64,000 bases of DNA, from NCBI RefSeq assembly GCF_025717515.1, contig NZ_JAJIRN010000003.1:186001-250000 (forward strand), in the 5' to 3' direction. The position numbers and the translations under genes were made by a program. Below are positions 16,194 to 24,719 of this stretch, piece by piece. The stretch is from Roseateles oligotrophus. Lineage in GTDB: Bacteria; Pseudomonadota; Gammaproteobacteria; Burkholderiales; Burkholderiaceae_C. The first letter of the stretch is position 1, and each line of letters starts with the position of its first letter. Below the pieces are notes generated by a model. It did not search any database. It was not told where the DNA came from and saw nothing but the letters and a program-made list of their open reading frames with translations.

Positions 16194-16553
16194 TCATGGC
16201 TGGCCGAGCATCGGATCGCCGCCACCTTCTTCGGCATCCCAGCCGTAGGCCCGCTCGACCTTGGCGATGCGCAAGGCGTAATGGCGATACCAGTCGGCGC
16301 GACCCTGCTCGCGGGCCTGCGCATGTTCGCCCTCGCGGCGCCAGGCAGCGATGTCTTGCAGGCTGCGCCAGTAGGAGACGGTGATACCCAAACCGTCGGT
16401 CCCGCGCACGCTCTCCACACCCAGGTAGCCGGGCTGTTGCGCAGCCAGCTCGACCATACGATCGGCCGTTTCGGCATAGCCCAACTCGACCGAGTTGCGC
16501 TGGCTGGTGAAGATCACCGCGTAATAAGGCGGCTCGAAATCAAAGTTTTTCAT
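16194..16553 (-). CDS. Antibiotic biosynthesis monooxygenase-domain protein
   Basis: 119 residues with an ABM-type dimeric alpha/beta barrel pattern: YAVIFTSQR, then MVELAAQQPGYLGVESVRG, GITVSYWRSLQDIAAWR and HAQAREQGRADWY. Related to the YqjZ-like group of small cofactor-independent monooxygenases or heme-degrading-like proteins, mostly uncharacterised. The start overlaps the radA stop by 4 bases (ATGA), so translation is coupled. Confidence 0.83.
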   Translation of the reverse strand: MKNFDFEPPYYAVIFTSQRNSVELGYAETADRMVELAAQQPGYLGVESVRGTDGLGITVSYWRSLQDIAAWRREGEHAQAREQGRADWYRHYALRIAKVERAYGWDAEEGGGDPMLGQP

Positions 16554-17917
16554 AGTCCTCGGGCCAGATCCATCGCTTCTTCGATCCGCTCGACCGCATG
16601 CACGGTCAGGCCTTCAATCGGTTTTTTCGGCGCATTCGCCTTCGGCACGATGGCGACGCTGAAGCCGAGCTTGGCGGCTTCTTTCAAGCGCTCCTGGCCG
16701 CGTGGCGCGGGGCGCACTTCGCCGGCTAGGCCGATCTCGCCGAAGGCGATAAAACCCTTGGGCAATGGCCGGCCGCGCAGCGAGCTTTGGATCGCCAGCA
16801 GCACCGCCAAGTCGGCCGCCGGTTCGCTGATGCGCACGCCGCCGACCGCGTTGATGAACACATCCTGATCATTGGTGGCGACGCCGGCATGGCGGTGCAA
16901 GACCGCGAGCAGCATCGCCAAGCGGTCTTTGTCGAGTCCGACCGAGAGCCGCCTCGGGCTGGGGCCGCCGCTGTCGACCAGCGCTTGCAACTCGACCAAG
17001 AGCGGCCGCGTGCCTTCCAGCGTCACCAGCACGCAACTGCCCGGCACCGGCTCGCCATGCGTGCTCAAGAAGATGGCGCTCGGGTTGGCGACGCCCTTCA
17101 GGCCTTTTTCGGTCATCGCGAACACGCCGATTTCATTGACCGCGCCGAAGCGGTTCTTGATCGCCCGCACCAGCCGAAAACTCGAATGGGTGTCGCCCTC
17201 AAAGTACAGCACCGTGTCGACGATATGCTCGAGCACACGCGGGCCGGCGATCGCGCCTTCTTTGGTGACATGGCCGACCAGCACGATGGCGCAGCCGCTG
17301 GACTTGGCCGTACGCGTCAGCTGCGCCGCGCATTCGCGCACCTGCGCGACCGAGCCCGGCGCGGAGGACAGGTGCTCAGAGTACAGCGTCTGGATCGAAT
17401 CGATCACACAAAACGCCGGCTTCTCGGCCTCCAGCGTGGCCAAAATTTTCTCCAGACTGATCTCGGCCAGCACGCGCACATGGGTGCCCGCCAGCCCCAA
17501 GCGGCGCGAGCGCATCGCAATCTGCGCGCCCGACTCTTCGCCGGTCACGTAGAGCACCGGCAGCTTGTGGGACAGATCCTCAATCGCTTGCAAGAGCAGC
17601 GTCGATTTGCCGATGCCGGGATCGCCGCCGATCAAGACCACGCCGCCGGCAACGATGCCGCCGCCCAGCACGCGGTCGAGTTCCTCCTGGCCGGTGGGGG
17701 TGCGCTCGAAGTCGGTCGCCTCGATCTCGCTCAGCGTGGCGACCGGCTGGCTCTTGGCCAAGGCTTGATAGCGATTGTTCTTGCCGCCGGCGCCGGGCGC
17801 CTCGGCAATGCCCTCGACCAAGGTGTTCCAGGCGCCGCAGGAAGGGCATTTGCCTAGCCATTTGGGGCTCATGCCGCCACAATCGCTGCAGGTATAGATC
17901 GATTTTTCTTTGGCCAT
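16550..17917 (-). CDS. radA: DNA repair protein RadA (Sms)
   Basis: 455 residues, full length. The N-terminal zinc finger is C10-x2-C13 and C24-x2-C27, the Walker A motif is GGDPGIGKST (97-106), the RadA-specific KNRFG motif is followed by NEIGVF, and the C-terminal Lon-protease-like domain contains GEIGLAGEVRP. RadA is a RecA-like ATPase and helicase that aids branch migration and recombination intermediate processing. First gene of a three-gene minus-strand operon. It diverges from the HDOD-GAF gene across 91 bp. Confidence 0.97.
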   Translation of the reverse strand: MAKEKSIYTCSDCGGMSPKWLGKCPSCGAWNTLVEGIAEAPGAGGKNNRYQALAKSQPVATLSEIEATDFERTPTGQEELDRVLGGGIVAGGVVLIGGDPGIGKSTLLLQAIEDLSHKLPVLYVTGEESGAQIAMRSRRLGLAGTHVRVLAEISLEKILATLEAEKPAFCVIDSIQTLYSEHLSSAPGSVAQVRECAAQLTRTAKSSGCAIVLVGHVTKEGAIAGPRVLEHIVDTVLYFEGDTHSSFRLVRAIKNRFGAVNEIGVFAMTEKGLKGVANPSAIFLSTHGEPVPGSCVLVTLEGTRPLLVELQALVDSGGPSPRRLSVGLDKDRLAMLLAVLHRHAGVATNDQDVFINAVGGVRISEPAADLAVLLAIQSSLRGRPLPKGFIAFGEIGLAGEVRPAPRGQERLKEAAKLGFSVAIVPKANAPKKPIEGLTVHAVERIEEAMDLARGL

Positions 17918-18008
17918 GCGTGGATTGTCACAGCAAGCCGAGGCGCCAGCCTCAAGTTCGGACCCTGGCTGCCGAAGCTCCTAACTCTGTCATCAGGGTC
18001 TGAAAAGA

Positions 18009-19787
18009 ATGAATACTGAATCGCCCGACTTGCAGGCCGAAGCGGCCTCGAATGCTGAAGACCCAGCGGCACTTGATGCCGCAGCGCCGCCGGCTGAGCT
18101 CAGCGCCGAAGAGCGCGCCGCCGCCGAGGCCGAAGCCGCCCGCAAGCAGGCCGAGCAGGAGGCCGAAGACAAGGCTGCCGCCGAACGCGAGGCACGACAC
18201 AAGCGTCTGATGCAAAAAATTGCCAAGCAGGCCGACTTCGCCTCAATGAAGGATTCGGTGCGCTTGATGCAGAAGATTTCGCGCTCCGAGAATGCCCATG
18301 CGCGCGCGCTCAGCGGCGCTATTTCGGAGGATATTGCGATGACGGCCAAGCTTTTGCGCTTGGTCAACGCGGCCTTCTACAGCGCGGCCGGTGGCGGCAA
18401 CATCACCAGTTTGCAGCGTGCGGTGGCGCTGATGGGTTTTCAGACCGTCGGCATGATGGCGAATTCGCTGATGCTGTTTGACCGCCTGCCCAAGGGCGCC
18501 GATGGCAACCGGCTGCGCGAGGAATTCGGCCGCGCGCAACTGGCCGCGCTATTGGCTCAGCAGTTCTGCAATCGAAACAAGGCGATCGAAGGCTCTTACC
18601 TGGCGGCGTTGTTCCAGAACCTCGGCGGCATGCTCGGCGGCCTGCATTTCCCCGAGGATCTGCAGAGTTTCGAGGAGAAATTGGCGGCGCGCGGCCTGAC
18701 CATGGGCAAGGGTGACTGGATGGATGCGCGCGACAAGTTGGCCCGCGAGCATTGGGGGGTGGACATCGAGGACATCGCCATTGATGTGGCCGGGCAATGG
18801 GGTTGGCCGGAGTCGGTGCGCAATGGCATGCGTCGCTTGCAGCCCAGCAGCGCTGAACGCGCCGCCAGCCCGGAGGAATACCAGCGCGTGCTCTGCACCG
18901 CCGCCAATGTACTGGCGGCCGAGTTGCTGGGTCTGCCCAGCAGCGGCTCGGCCGAAGAGAAAGCCGAGGCGCGGCGGGCCTGTGTCGAGCGCTTTGCGGC
19001 CGAGATGGCCGTGCCTCTGAGCCTGGACCCGGAGCCGCTGGTGGATGAGGTGGCAGGCGTGCAAGAGGTTTGGGACGACTTGGCCAAGGTGCTCGGTTTT
19101 GGTCCGGTGGCTGCGCCCCCGGTGGCGAAAAAGCCCAAGGAGGCCGATCTGGGCGGCAAGCCGGGGGTGGGCAAAGTGGCGAGCGCTGCGGGTTCGTCCA
19201 ACTTGGCAGCTGCGGCCAAGCCGGCGCCGCCACGGCCGGTCGTGCCGGCTGCGCCGGTCAATCCTGCGGTGGCCGAGTCGCTCTCCAATGCGCTCGAAAA
19301 ACTCAGTGGTCTGGTCTTGTCCGGCGCGCCTCCAGGTCAGCTGCTGCAACTCTGCATGAAGCAGATGCACGAGGCGCTGAACTTGCGTCGCGTGGTGGTC
19401 TGCCTGCGCGACCCGAGCGGCTCGATGTTGAAGGGCGGCATGGGCGTAGGCGAGCGTGCAACGGCGCTGGCGCCGGTGTTTCAGATTCCGCTGCAGCCTC
19501 CCAGCGAGCTGTTCGGTCTGCTTTGCAGCAAGGGCGCCGACACCTTGATCTCCGACACCGCCGACCCGGTGATCGCACAGCGCCTGCCGGCCTGGTTCCG
19601 CAATCAGGTGCAGGCCGGCACCTTTGTGCTCTTGCCCATGGTGGCGGGCGGGCAGGTGCTCGGTGCTTTTTATGGCGACAAGGCGGACGCCGGCACCTTG
19701 CAGATCAGCGAACGGGAGTTGACCTTGTTGAAGACGCTGCGCAATCAGGTGGTGATGGCCTTGCGCTTCGGCGCAGGCAACGGCTGA
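18009..19787 (+). CDS. HDOD-GAF signalling protein
   Basis: 592 residues. An Ala/Glu-rich, probably coiled N-terminus (about 1-65) precedes an HDOD domain (about 70-290; LMQKISRSE, AKLLRLVNAAFY, LQRAVALMGFQTV). A Pro/Ala linker (about 360-415) leads to a C-terminal GAF-like domain (about 430-585; LCMKQMHEALNLRRVVVCLRD, FVLLPMVAGGQVLGAFYGD). HDOD domains are catalytically silent relatives of HD-GYP and act as regulatory platforms. The protein is cytoplasmic. The next gene, 26 bp downstream, is a degenerate HD-GYP protein, suggesting one signalling module. Confidence 0.88.
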   Translation: MNTESPDLQAEAASNAEDPAALDAAAPPAELSAEERAAAEAEAARKQAEQEAEDKAAAEREARHKRLMQKIAKQADFASMKDSVRLMQKISRSENAHARALSGAISEDIAMTAKLLRLVNAAFYSAAGGGNITSLQRAVALMGFQTVGMMANSLMLFDRLPKGADGNRLREEFGRAQLAALLAQQFCNRNKAIEGSYLAALFQNLGGMLGGLHFPEDLQSFEEKLAARGLTMGKGDWMDARDKLAREHWGVDIEDIAIDVAGQWGWPESVRNGMRRLQPSSAERAASPEEYQRVLCTAANVLAAELLGLPSSGSAEEKAEARRACVERFAAEMAVPLSLDPEPLVDEVAGVQEVWDDLAKVLGFGPVAAPPVAKKPKEADLGGKPGVGKVASAAGSSNLAAAAKPAPPRPVVPAAPVNPAVAESLSNALEKLSGLVLSGAPPGQLLQLCMKQMHEALNLRRVVVCLRDPSGSMLKGGMGVGERATALAPVFQIPLQPPSELFGLLCSKGADTLISDTADPVIAQRLPAWFRNQVQAGTFVLLPMVAGGQVLGAFYGDKADAGTLQISERELTLLKTLRNQVVMALRFGAGNG

Positions 19788-19813
19788 ACCTTCTGCCCGA
19801 CGCTGCTCAGCCC

Positions 19814-20965
19814 ATGCAATTACTGAAGCTGGTCGCGGAACAAATTCAAATCGGCGCGCCGCTGCCCTTCAATGTGCGCGATGCCTCGGGCGGATTGCTC
19901 TTGGCTTGTGGGCAGATCGTGATCAGCCCCGCCCAGCTGGCCTCGCTATTGACACGAGGCATGTATGCCGATGCGGAGGAATTGCGTGCCTTGAAGGCCG
20001 GCAGCAGGGTGGCGGCCGAGCCCCCGCCGCTGGCGGCGCGCTGGTCGCAGGCGGTCTGGTCTATCGATGCGATGCTGAAGACCATGCCCGACGCACTGCG
20101 CTTCATGGGGAGCTGCGATGAAGCGGCCAGCGAGGTGATCGCCTTGGCCTTGCAAGACGGGGATTTGGCGATCTACCACGCGGTGCGACAAGAAAACCTG
20201 CAGCTGCGCCAATACGGGCTGACGCATTCCTTGTACGTTGCCACCTTGTGCCTGATGGTGTCGCGGCGACTGGGCTGGCCGGAGGAAAGGCAGCGCAAGG
20301 CGGTCAAGGCGGCTTTGACGATGAATGCCAGCATCATCGAGCTGCAAGGTGTGTACGCAATCAGTGGTGTGCGCCTGACGCAGTCGCAGCGCGAGCTGAT
20401 GCGGCAGCACCCGGAGGATGCCTACCGACGTTTGCGAGCCGCCGGCATCCAGGACGAGGAGTGGTTGCAGGCGGTGGCTCAACATCATGAGCAGGTGGGC
20501 GGCAAGGGCTACCCCAAGGGTCAGCGCGAGGTGGTCGAGTTGGCTCAGCTATTGCGTCTGGCGGATGTGTTTTTGGCGAAAATCAGCGCACGCGTCAACC
20601 GGCCGGCGCTGGATATCAAGACCGCCGTGCGCCAGGTCTATGAGCAGGCACCCGGCAATGCGATGGTGGCCTCCTTGGTCAAGGAATTCGGCATGTATCC
20701 GCCGGGTGAACTCTTACGTTTGGCCAATGGCGACCTGGCCGTGGTGATACGGCGCGGTGCCAGCCTGCAATGCCCGCTGGTGATGGCGCTGGCCAACGCC
20801 AAGGGACAGATCAACGCCAATCCGGTGCGGCTCGATACATCGAAGCGGGAATACGCGGTGGTGGCGGTCGAATCCGACAAAAGCATGCTGGCGCGCATGC
20901 CCAGCGAGAGGCTATATGGCTTGTACGGCATGCACGGGTTGGACAGTCTGAATCCCACGCATTGA
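19814..20965 (+). CDS. Degenerate HD-GYP-domain protein
   Basis: 383 residues. The frame is open far upstream but overlaps the previous gene; ATG 19814 begins a sensible N-terminal domain (about 1-80). From ~residue 130 it follows an HD-GYP domain: His138 (LTHSL), His199 (QHPEDAY), HHE 224-226, GYP 232-234 and Asp251. The defining HD dyad is replaced by NAS (171-173), and the D of DGxGYP is Gly. It probably lacks, or has altered, c-di-GMP phosphodiesterase activity and may act as a receptor or scaffold. Probably co-transcribed with the HDOD-GAF gene. Confidence 0.82.
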   Translation: MQLLKLVAEQIQIGAPLPFNVRDASGGLLLACGQIVISPAQLASLLTRGMYADAEELRALKAGSRVAAEPPPLAARWSQAVWSIDAMLKTMPDALRFMGSCDEAASEVIALALQDGDLAIYHAVRQENLQLRQYGLTHSLYVATLCLMVSRRLGWPEERQRKAVKAALTMNASIIELQGVYAISGVRLTQSQRELMRQHPEDAYRRLRAAGIQDEEWLQAVAQHHEQVGGKGYPKGQREVVELAQLLRLADVFLAKISARVNRPALDIKTAVRQVYEQAPGNAMVASLVKEFGMYPPGELLRLANGDLAVVIRRGASLQCPLVMALANAKGQINANPVRLDTSKREYAVVAVESDKSMLARMPSERLYGLYGMHGLDSLNPTH

Positions 20966-21020
20966 TAGCGCTCATGCTACAAAGCCACTTTGGCTTGCCT
21001 CAGCAGTTTAGGAATCACCG

Positions 21021-21650
21021 ATGGAATTTTCGACTTGGGCCGCCTTTTTTGCCGCCTCCTGGGCCATCAGCCTGTCGCCCGGCGCGGGTGCCATCGCGGC
21101 GATGAGTTCGGGGCTCAACCACGGTTTTCGGCGCGGCTACTTCACCACTTTTGGCTTGATCCTGGGCATCCTGACCCAGATCCTCTTGGTCGGCGCCGGC
21201 CTCGGCGCCTTGATCGCCACCTCCAGCCTGGGCTTTGCCTTGGTCAAATATTTGGGCGTGGCCTATCTGGTCTATCTGGGCGTGCAGCAATGGCGCGCTC
21301 CGGCCACACCGATGGTGGCGGCGGATAGCGATGTGGCGCTAGTCACAAGGCGCCAATTGGTGCTGCGCGGTTGGGGCATCAATGCGGTCAACCCCAAGGG
21401 CACGGTGTTTTTGCTGGCCGTGGTGCCACAGTTCTTGAACCTCAAGGGCGACCTGACGCATCAATACCTGGTGATCGCCGCGACGCTGGCATTCACCGAT
21501 ATGGTGGTGATGGCAGGCTACACGGCCTTGGCCGCGCGAGTCCTGTCGGCCTTGCGCTCCAGCCATCACATCAGGATCATGAACCGGACCTTCGGTTCGC
21601 TTTTCATCGCGGCCGGCGCCTTGCTGGCGACCTTCAAGCGCAGCGCCTGA
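21021..21650 (+). CDS. LysE/RhtB-family exporter
   Basis: 209 residues, about six transmembrane helices, with the family N-terminus AISLSPGAGAIAAMSSGLNHGFRRG split by hydrophobic segments and the conserved GINAVNPKGTVFLLAVVPQF. These are proton-motive-force-driven exporters of amino acids or derivatives; the substrate cannot be read from sequence. The stop overlaps the start of the EamA gene by one base (TGATG), so the two form an operon. Confidence 0.92.
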   Translation: MEFSTWAAFFAASWAISLSPGAGAIAAMSSGLNHGFRRGYFTTFGLILGILTQILLVGAGLGALIATSSLGFALVKYLGVAYLVYLGVQQWRAPATPMVAADSDVALVTRRQLVLRGWGINAVNPKGTVFLLAVVPQFLNLKGDLTHQYLVIAATLAFTDMVVMAGYTALAARVLSALRSSHHIRIMNRTFGSLFIAAGALLATFKRSA

Positions 21651-22531
21651 TGGCGCGGCTTTCCCCTCGCACCCTGTTCTGGGGCCCGACGCTGATCTGG
21701 GCCAGCACCTGGCATGTGATCCTGTATCAACTGGCCAGCGGCGTGCCGGTACTCAACTCGGTGGCTTGGCGCTTTGCGATTGCGGCCTTGCTTTTGGTCG
21801 GCTTGGCGAAGCTGCGGGGCGAGTCATTGCGCATGCCGACTTCCGCGCATGGGCTGATGTTGGCCACCGGCATCGTTCAGTACAGCGGCAATTATTTCTC
21901 GGTCTACGAGGCCGAACGGCATATCCCGACGGGCTTGGTGGCGGTCTTGTTCTGCCTGATGGTGTTCGGCAACGCCTTGTCGGGGAAGGTGTTTTTTGGC
22001 CAGTCGGTGACGCGGCGCTTTTTGCTGGCGGCCAGCGGCGGTGTGGTCGGCGTGGTGATGATCTTCTGGCCCGAGATTGCCGAGACCGGCGCGCGACCCA
22101 GCGCGGCGCTTGGTCTTGGCTTGGGCCTGCTGGCCGTCTTGGCCGCCTGCATCGGCAATGTGCTGACGCTCACGCTGACGAGGCGCGGGCTGGCGTTGGT
22201 GCCCATCCTGGCCTGGAGCATGGGCTATGGCGCGCTCTTTTTGATCCTGATGTCCTTGTTGACCGGTCAGGGTCTGCACTTTGACTGGCACGCGCCCTAT
22301 GTCTTGAGCCTGCTCTATCTGTCGGTGTTTGGCTCGGTCACGGCCTTTGTTTTGTATTTCAAGCTGGCGCAGTTGCAGGGCCCGGCCCGAGCCGCGCTGA
22401 CCGGGGTGGTAATTCCGGTCATCGCGCTGGTGATTTCGGCCGCGCTGGAGGGTTGGGTGCCGACGGTTTTGTCGGTGAGCGGCATGGCGCTGTGCTTGGT
22501 CAGCATCTATATGGCGACCAAGCGGCGCTAA
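21650..22531 (+). CDS. EamA/DMT-family permease
   Basis: 293 residues with about ten transmembrane helices in two EamA repeats: the first begins FWGPTLIWASTW; the second holds SLLYLSVFGSVTAFVLYFKLAQL and ends ALTGVVIPVIALVISA. Drug/metabolite transporter superfamily, exporting or importing small metabolites. The frame is open from 21371, but the start ATG 21650 overlaps the LysE stop and gives the proper N-terminus. It ends 3 bp from the convergent PspC gene. Confidence 0.9.
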   Translation: MARLSPRTLFWGPTLIWASTWHVILYQLASGVPVLNSVAWRFAIAALLLVGLAKLRGESLRMPTSAHGLMLATGIVQYSGNYFSVYEAERHIPTGLVAVLFCLMVFGNALSGKVFFGQSVTRRFLLAASGGVVGVVMIFWPEIAETGARPSAALGLGLGLLAVLAACIGNVLTLTLTRRGLALVPILAWSMGYGALFLILMSLLTGQGLHFDWHAPYVLSLLYLSVFGSVTAFVLYFKLAQLQGPARAALTGVVIPVIALVISAALEGWVPTVLSVSGMALCLVSIYMATKRR

Positions 22532-22534
22532 CTT

Positions 22535-22900
22535 TCATCTCAAGCGCAGCGGCTCGTTGCGCTCTTCCGGCACCAAAACCCACAGGATCAAATAGGCCAT
22601 CAGGCCGATGCCGTGGCAGGGCACGGCAGCAATGAAGATCAGCCGCCAGATCCAGGCGGCCAAGCCGCTGATCTGCGCCAGCCCGCCGCACACACCACCC
22701 AACCAGCGCTCGTCGCGGCTGCGCTGCAGGCCGTTGATCGCGTGGCCCAGGCCCGCGCCTCGCAATGGGGGGCTCTCGCGGCCGCTCATGCTCGCTTGGC
22801 CATCCAGCAGCCTGGCCTTGGCGCGGCTGAATTCATCATCGGACAGTTGGCCGGCGTCGTGCAAATCGGCGAGGCGTTCGAATTCGTTGCTGAGGGACAT
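22535..22900 (-). CDS. SHOCT/PspC-domain membrane protein
   Basis: 121 residues. The N-terminus has a SHOCT-like helix pair (FERLADLHDAGQLSDDEF, KARLLDG) and the C-terminus a PspC domain (RDERWLGGVCGGLAQ, then IWRLIFIAAVP and a second helix GLMAYLILWVLVPEER). PspC relates to phage-shock, envelope-stress sensing. ATG 22900 is preceded by AGGAG at a good distance; the long upstream extension in the same frame is not convincing. A CAAGGG/CCCTTG dyad (23015-23030) lies upstream. Confidence 0.87.
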   Translation of the reverse strand: MSLSNEFERLADLHDAGQLSDDEFSRAKARLLDGQASMSGRESPPLRGAGLGHAINGLQRSRDERWLGGVCGGLAQISGLAAWIWRLIFIAAVPCHGIGLMAYLILWVLVPEERNEPLRLR

Positions 22901-23039
22901 GGAGAGCTCCTGTGTGAAGGCTTGAATGCCATGGTTGGCAGTCTGCGGCCAAGCCCGCCGGCCGGCGAGCGGCATGCGACGAACTGCAAGCCGCGCCGGT
23001 CGAGGCGTCAAAGTCAAGGGTAATCCCTTGCCTGCTTGC

Positions 23040-23444
23040 CTATTCGCTGACCCGCCCGCGCCCGGCCTTGATGCCGCTGCGCTGCGCCTTGCCCTCCAGC
23101 CGGCGCATTTTGGAGCCATAGGTCGGTTTGGTCGCGCGCCGGGTCTTGGGTGTGTGGGCGACGCCCTGCACCATCTCGACCAGCCGCGCCACCGCATCGG
23201 CACGGTTCTGCTCCTGGCTGCGCGTCTCCTGCGCCTTGATCACGATCACGCCTTCGTTGGTGATGCGCTGGTCGGATAGCGCCAACAGCCGCTCCTTGAT
23301 GATGGGCGGCAGCGTCGAGCGCGCAATGTCAAAGCGCAGATGAACGGCGCTGGAGACCTTGTTGACGTTTTGCCCGCCGGGGCCGCTGGCGCGGATGAAG
23401 CTGAAATCGAGCTCCCAATCGGCCGGCGTCCAGTGCAGGTTCAC
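23040..23444 (-). CDS. arfB: Alternative ribosome-rescue factor B (peptidyl-tRNA hydrolase)
   Basis: 134 residues. The class I release-factor GGQ motif is at 23-25 (ASGPGGQNVNKV) and the basic C-terminal tail (KTRRATKPTYGSKMRR) inserts into the mRNA channel of stalled ribosomes. This is the YaeJ/ArfB layout: a GGQ domain without a stop-codon-recognition domain. It hydrolyses peptidyl-tRNA on non-stop ribosomes. It starts 6 bp after alr ends. Confidence 0.95.
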   Translation of the reverse strand: MNLHWTPADWELDFSFIRASGPGGQNVNKVSSAVHLRFDIARSTLPPIIKERLLALSDQRITNEGVIVIKAQETRSQEQNRADAVARLVEMVQGVAHTPKTRRATKPTYGSKMRRLEGKAQRSGIKAGRGRVSE

Positions 23445-23450
23445 TGCGAT

Positions 23451-24560
23451 TTAGTCCAAGTGTTGAACGGTCACTGGCACGCGCTTGGCCAGCGCACACA
23501 TCAACTCATAGCCAATCGTGCCCGCCGCCTTGGCAACCTCATCGATCGGCAAGACCTGACCCTTGGGGCCTTGGCCCCACAAGGTGACCTCGCTGCCAAA
23601 GCCAGCCTGGGGCAGCGCGCTCAGGTCGACCGCCAGCATGTCCATCGAAACCCGGCCGACCGTCGTCGTGCGTTGGCCGTTCACCAGCACGGGTGAGCCG
23701 CTCGGCACGTGGCGGGGGTAGCCATCGGCATAGCCGCAGGCGACCGTGCCAATGCGCATGGGCTGAGATGCGGTGAAACTGCTGCCGTAGCCGACCGTGT
23801 CGCCGGCCTGCAACTGCTGCACGCCGATGATCTTGGAGCGCAGCGTCATCGCGGGCAGAAGGCCCCAATGTTCCGGGCCATGTTCGGGGTAGTCGGGCAC
23901 GCCGCCGTAACTCATGATGCCGGCGCGCACCCAGTCGCTGTGTACGCGGGCGCTGTGGCGCAAGGTGGCGGCGCTGTTGCTGAGCGAGCGCTCGCCGGGC
24001 AGGTCGGCGCAGACGGCCTCGAACACATCGAGCTGGTGCTGGATGCCGTCGACACCGAAGCGCAGCGCGTCGGCATCGGAGAAATGCGTCATCAACGAAA
24101 TCTCGTCCACTTGGGGCAAGGCGTTCAGCCGAGTCCAGGCGGCGCGGAAGGCGGTCGGGCTGAAGCCCAGCCGGTTCATGCCGCTGTTGAGCTTCAAGAA
24201 GACCCGGTGCGGCTCATGTGTCTTGTGCATCGCCAGCCAGTCGATCTGCTGCTCGCAATGCACCGCATGCCAGAGCTTCAGGCGCGAACAGAGTTCCAGA
24301 TCGCGAGTCTCGAACGCGCCTTCCAGCAGCAGAATCGGGCCGCGCCAACCGAGCGCGCGCAGCTGCTGTGCTTCGTCCAGGTCAAGTAGCGCGAAGCCAT
24401 CGGCGGCGCGCAGGCCCTCGTAAGCGTTGGTGATGCCGTGGCCATAGGCATTGGCTTTGACGACCGCCCACACCATCGCATCCGGCGCGCAGGCGCGCGC
24501 GCGGGCAAGGTTGTGGGCCAGGGCTTGGACGTGGATGAGGGCTTCAATTGGACGCGGCAT
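23451..24560 (-). CDS. alr: Alanine racemase
   Basis: 369 residues, the expected length. The PLP lysine is Lys35 in [10 protein letters not shown]. Other marks are [27 protein letters not shown] and VGYGSSFTA (catalytic Tyr region), plus the C-terminal WGQGP motif. It converts L- to D-alanine for peptidoglycan. It diverges from lplT across 159 bp. Confidence 0.96.
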   Translation of the reverse strand: MPRPIEALIHVQALAHNLARARACAPDAMVWAVVKANAYGHGITNAYEGLRAADGFALLDLDEAQQLRALGWRGPILLLEGAFETRDLELCSRLKLWHAVHCEQQIDWLAMHKTHEPHRVFLKLNSGMNRLGFSPTAFRAAWTRLNALPQVDEISLMTHFSDADALRFGVDGIQHQLDVFEAVCADLPGERSLSNSAATLRHSARVHSDWVRAGIMSYGGVPDYPEHGPEHWGLLPAMTLRSKIIGVQQLQAGDTVGYGSSFTASQPMRIGTVACGYADGYPRHVPSGSPVLVNGQRTTTVGRVSMDMLAVDLSALPQAGFGSEVTLWGQGPKGQVLPIDEVAKAAGTIGYELMCALAKRVPVTVQHLD

Positions 24561-24661
24561 GGCTGAATTGTGGCATCGGCCGGGCTTCGCTTTGCTGACC
24601 CGCCTACCCCCCTAGAACGAGGCGCATGCTATAAACCCGACGCAGCACCACATTTGCCGAG

Positions 24662-24675
24662 CCCGCCATGGCGGG
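24662..24675. promoter_or_regulatory. 14-bp perfect palindrome upstream of lplT
   Basis: CCCGCCATGGCGGG is self-complementary and lies 45 bp before the lplT start and about 100 bp before alr. It could be an operator; chance is possible in GC-rich DNA. Confidence 0.25.
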
Positions 24676-24719
24676 TTGTAGGCCGTGGTTTCGCCTTTCC
24701 GGCAGTATCGAATGGGTCC

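Noticed and set aside
15755-16477. Extended 240-codon version of the small membrane protein
   Set aside because: The extra N-terminal ~100 codons are the out-of-frame shadow of the ABM monooxygenase gene; ATG 16171 gives a coherent two-helix start.
16787-17857. 356-codon plus-strand frame antisense to radA
   Set aside because: radA is certain by zinc finger, Walker A and KNRFG; the opposite frame is a composition artefact.
19070-20965. 631-codon version of the degenerate HD-GYP protein
   Set aside because: The first ~248 codons lie over the HDOD-GAF gene in another frame and are Arg/Gly-rich; ATG 19814 begins the real domain.
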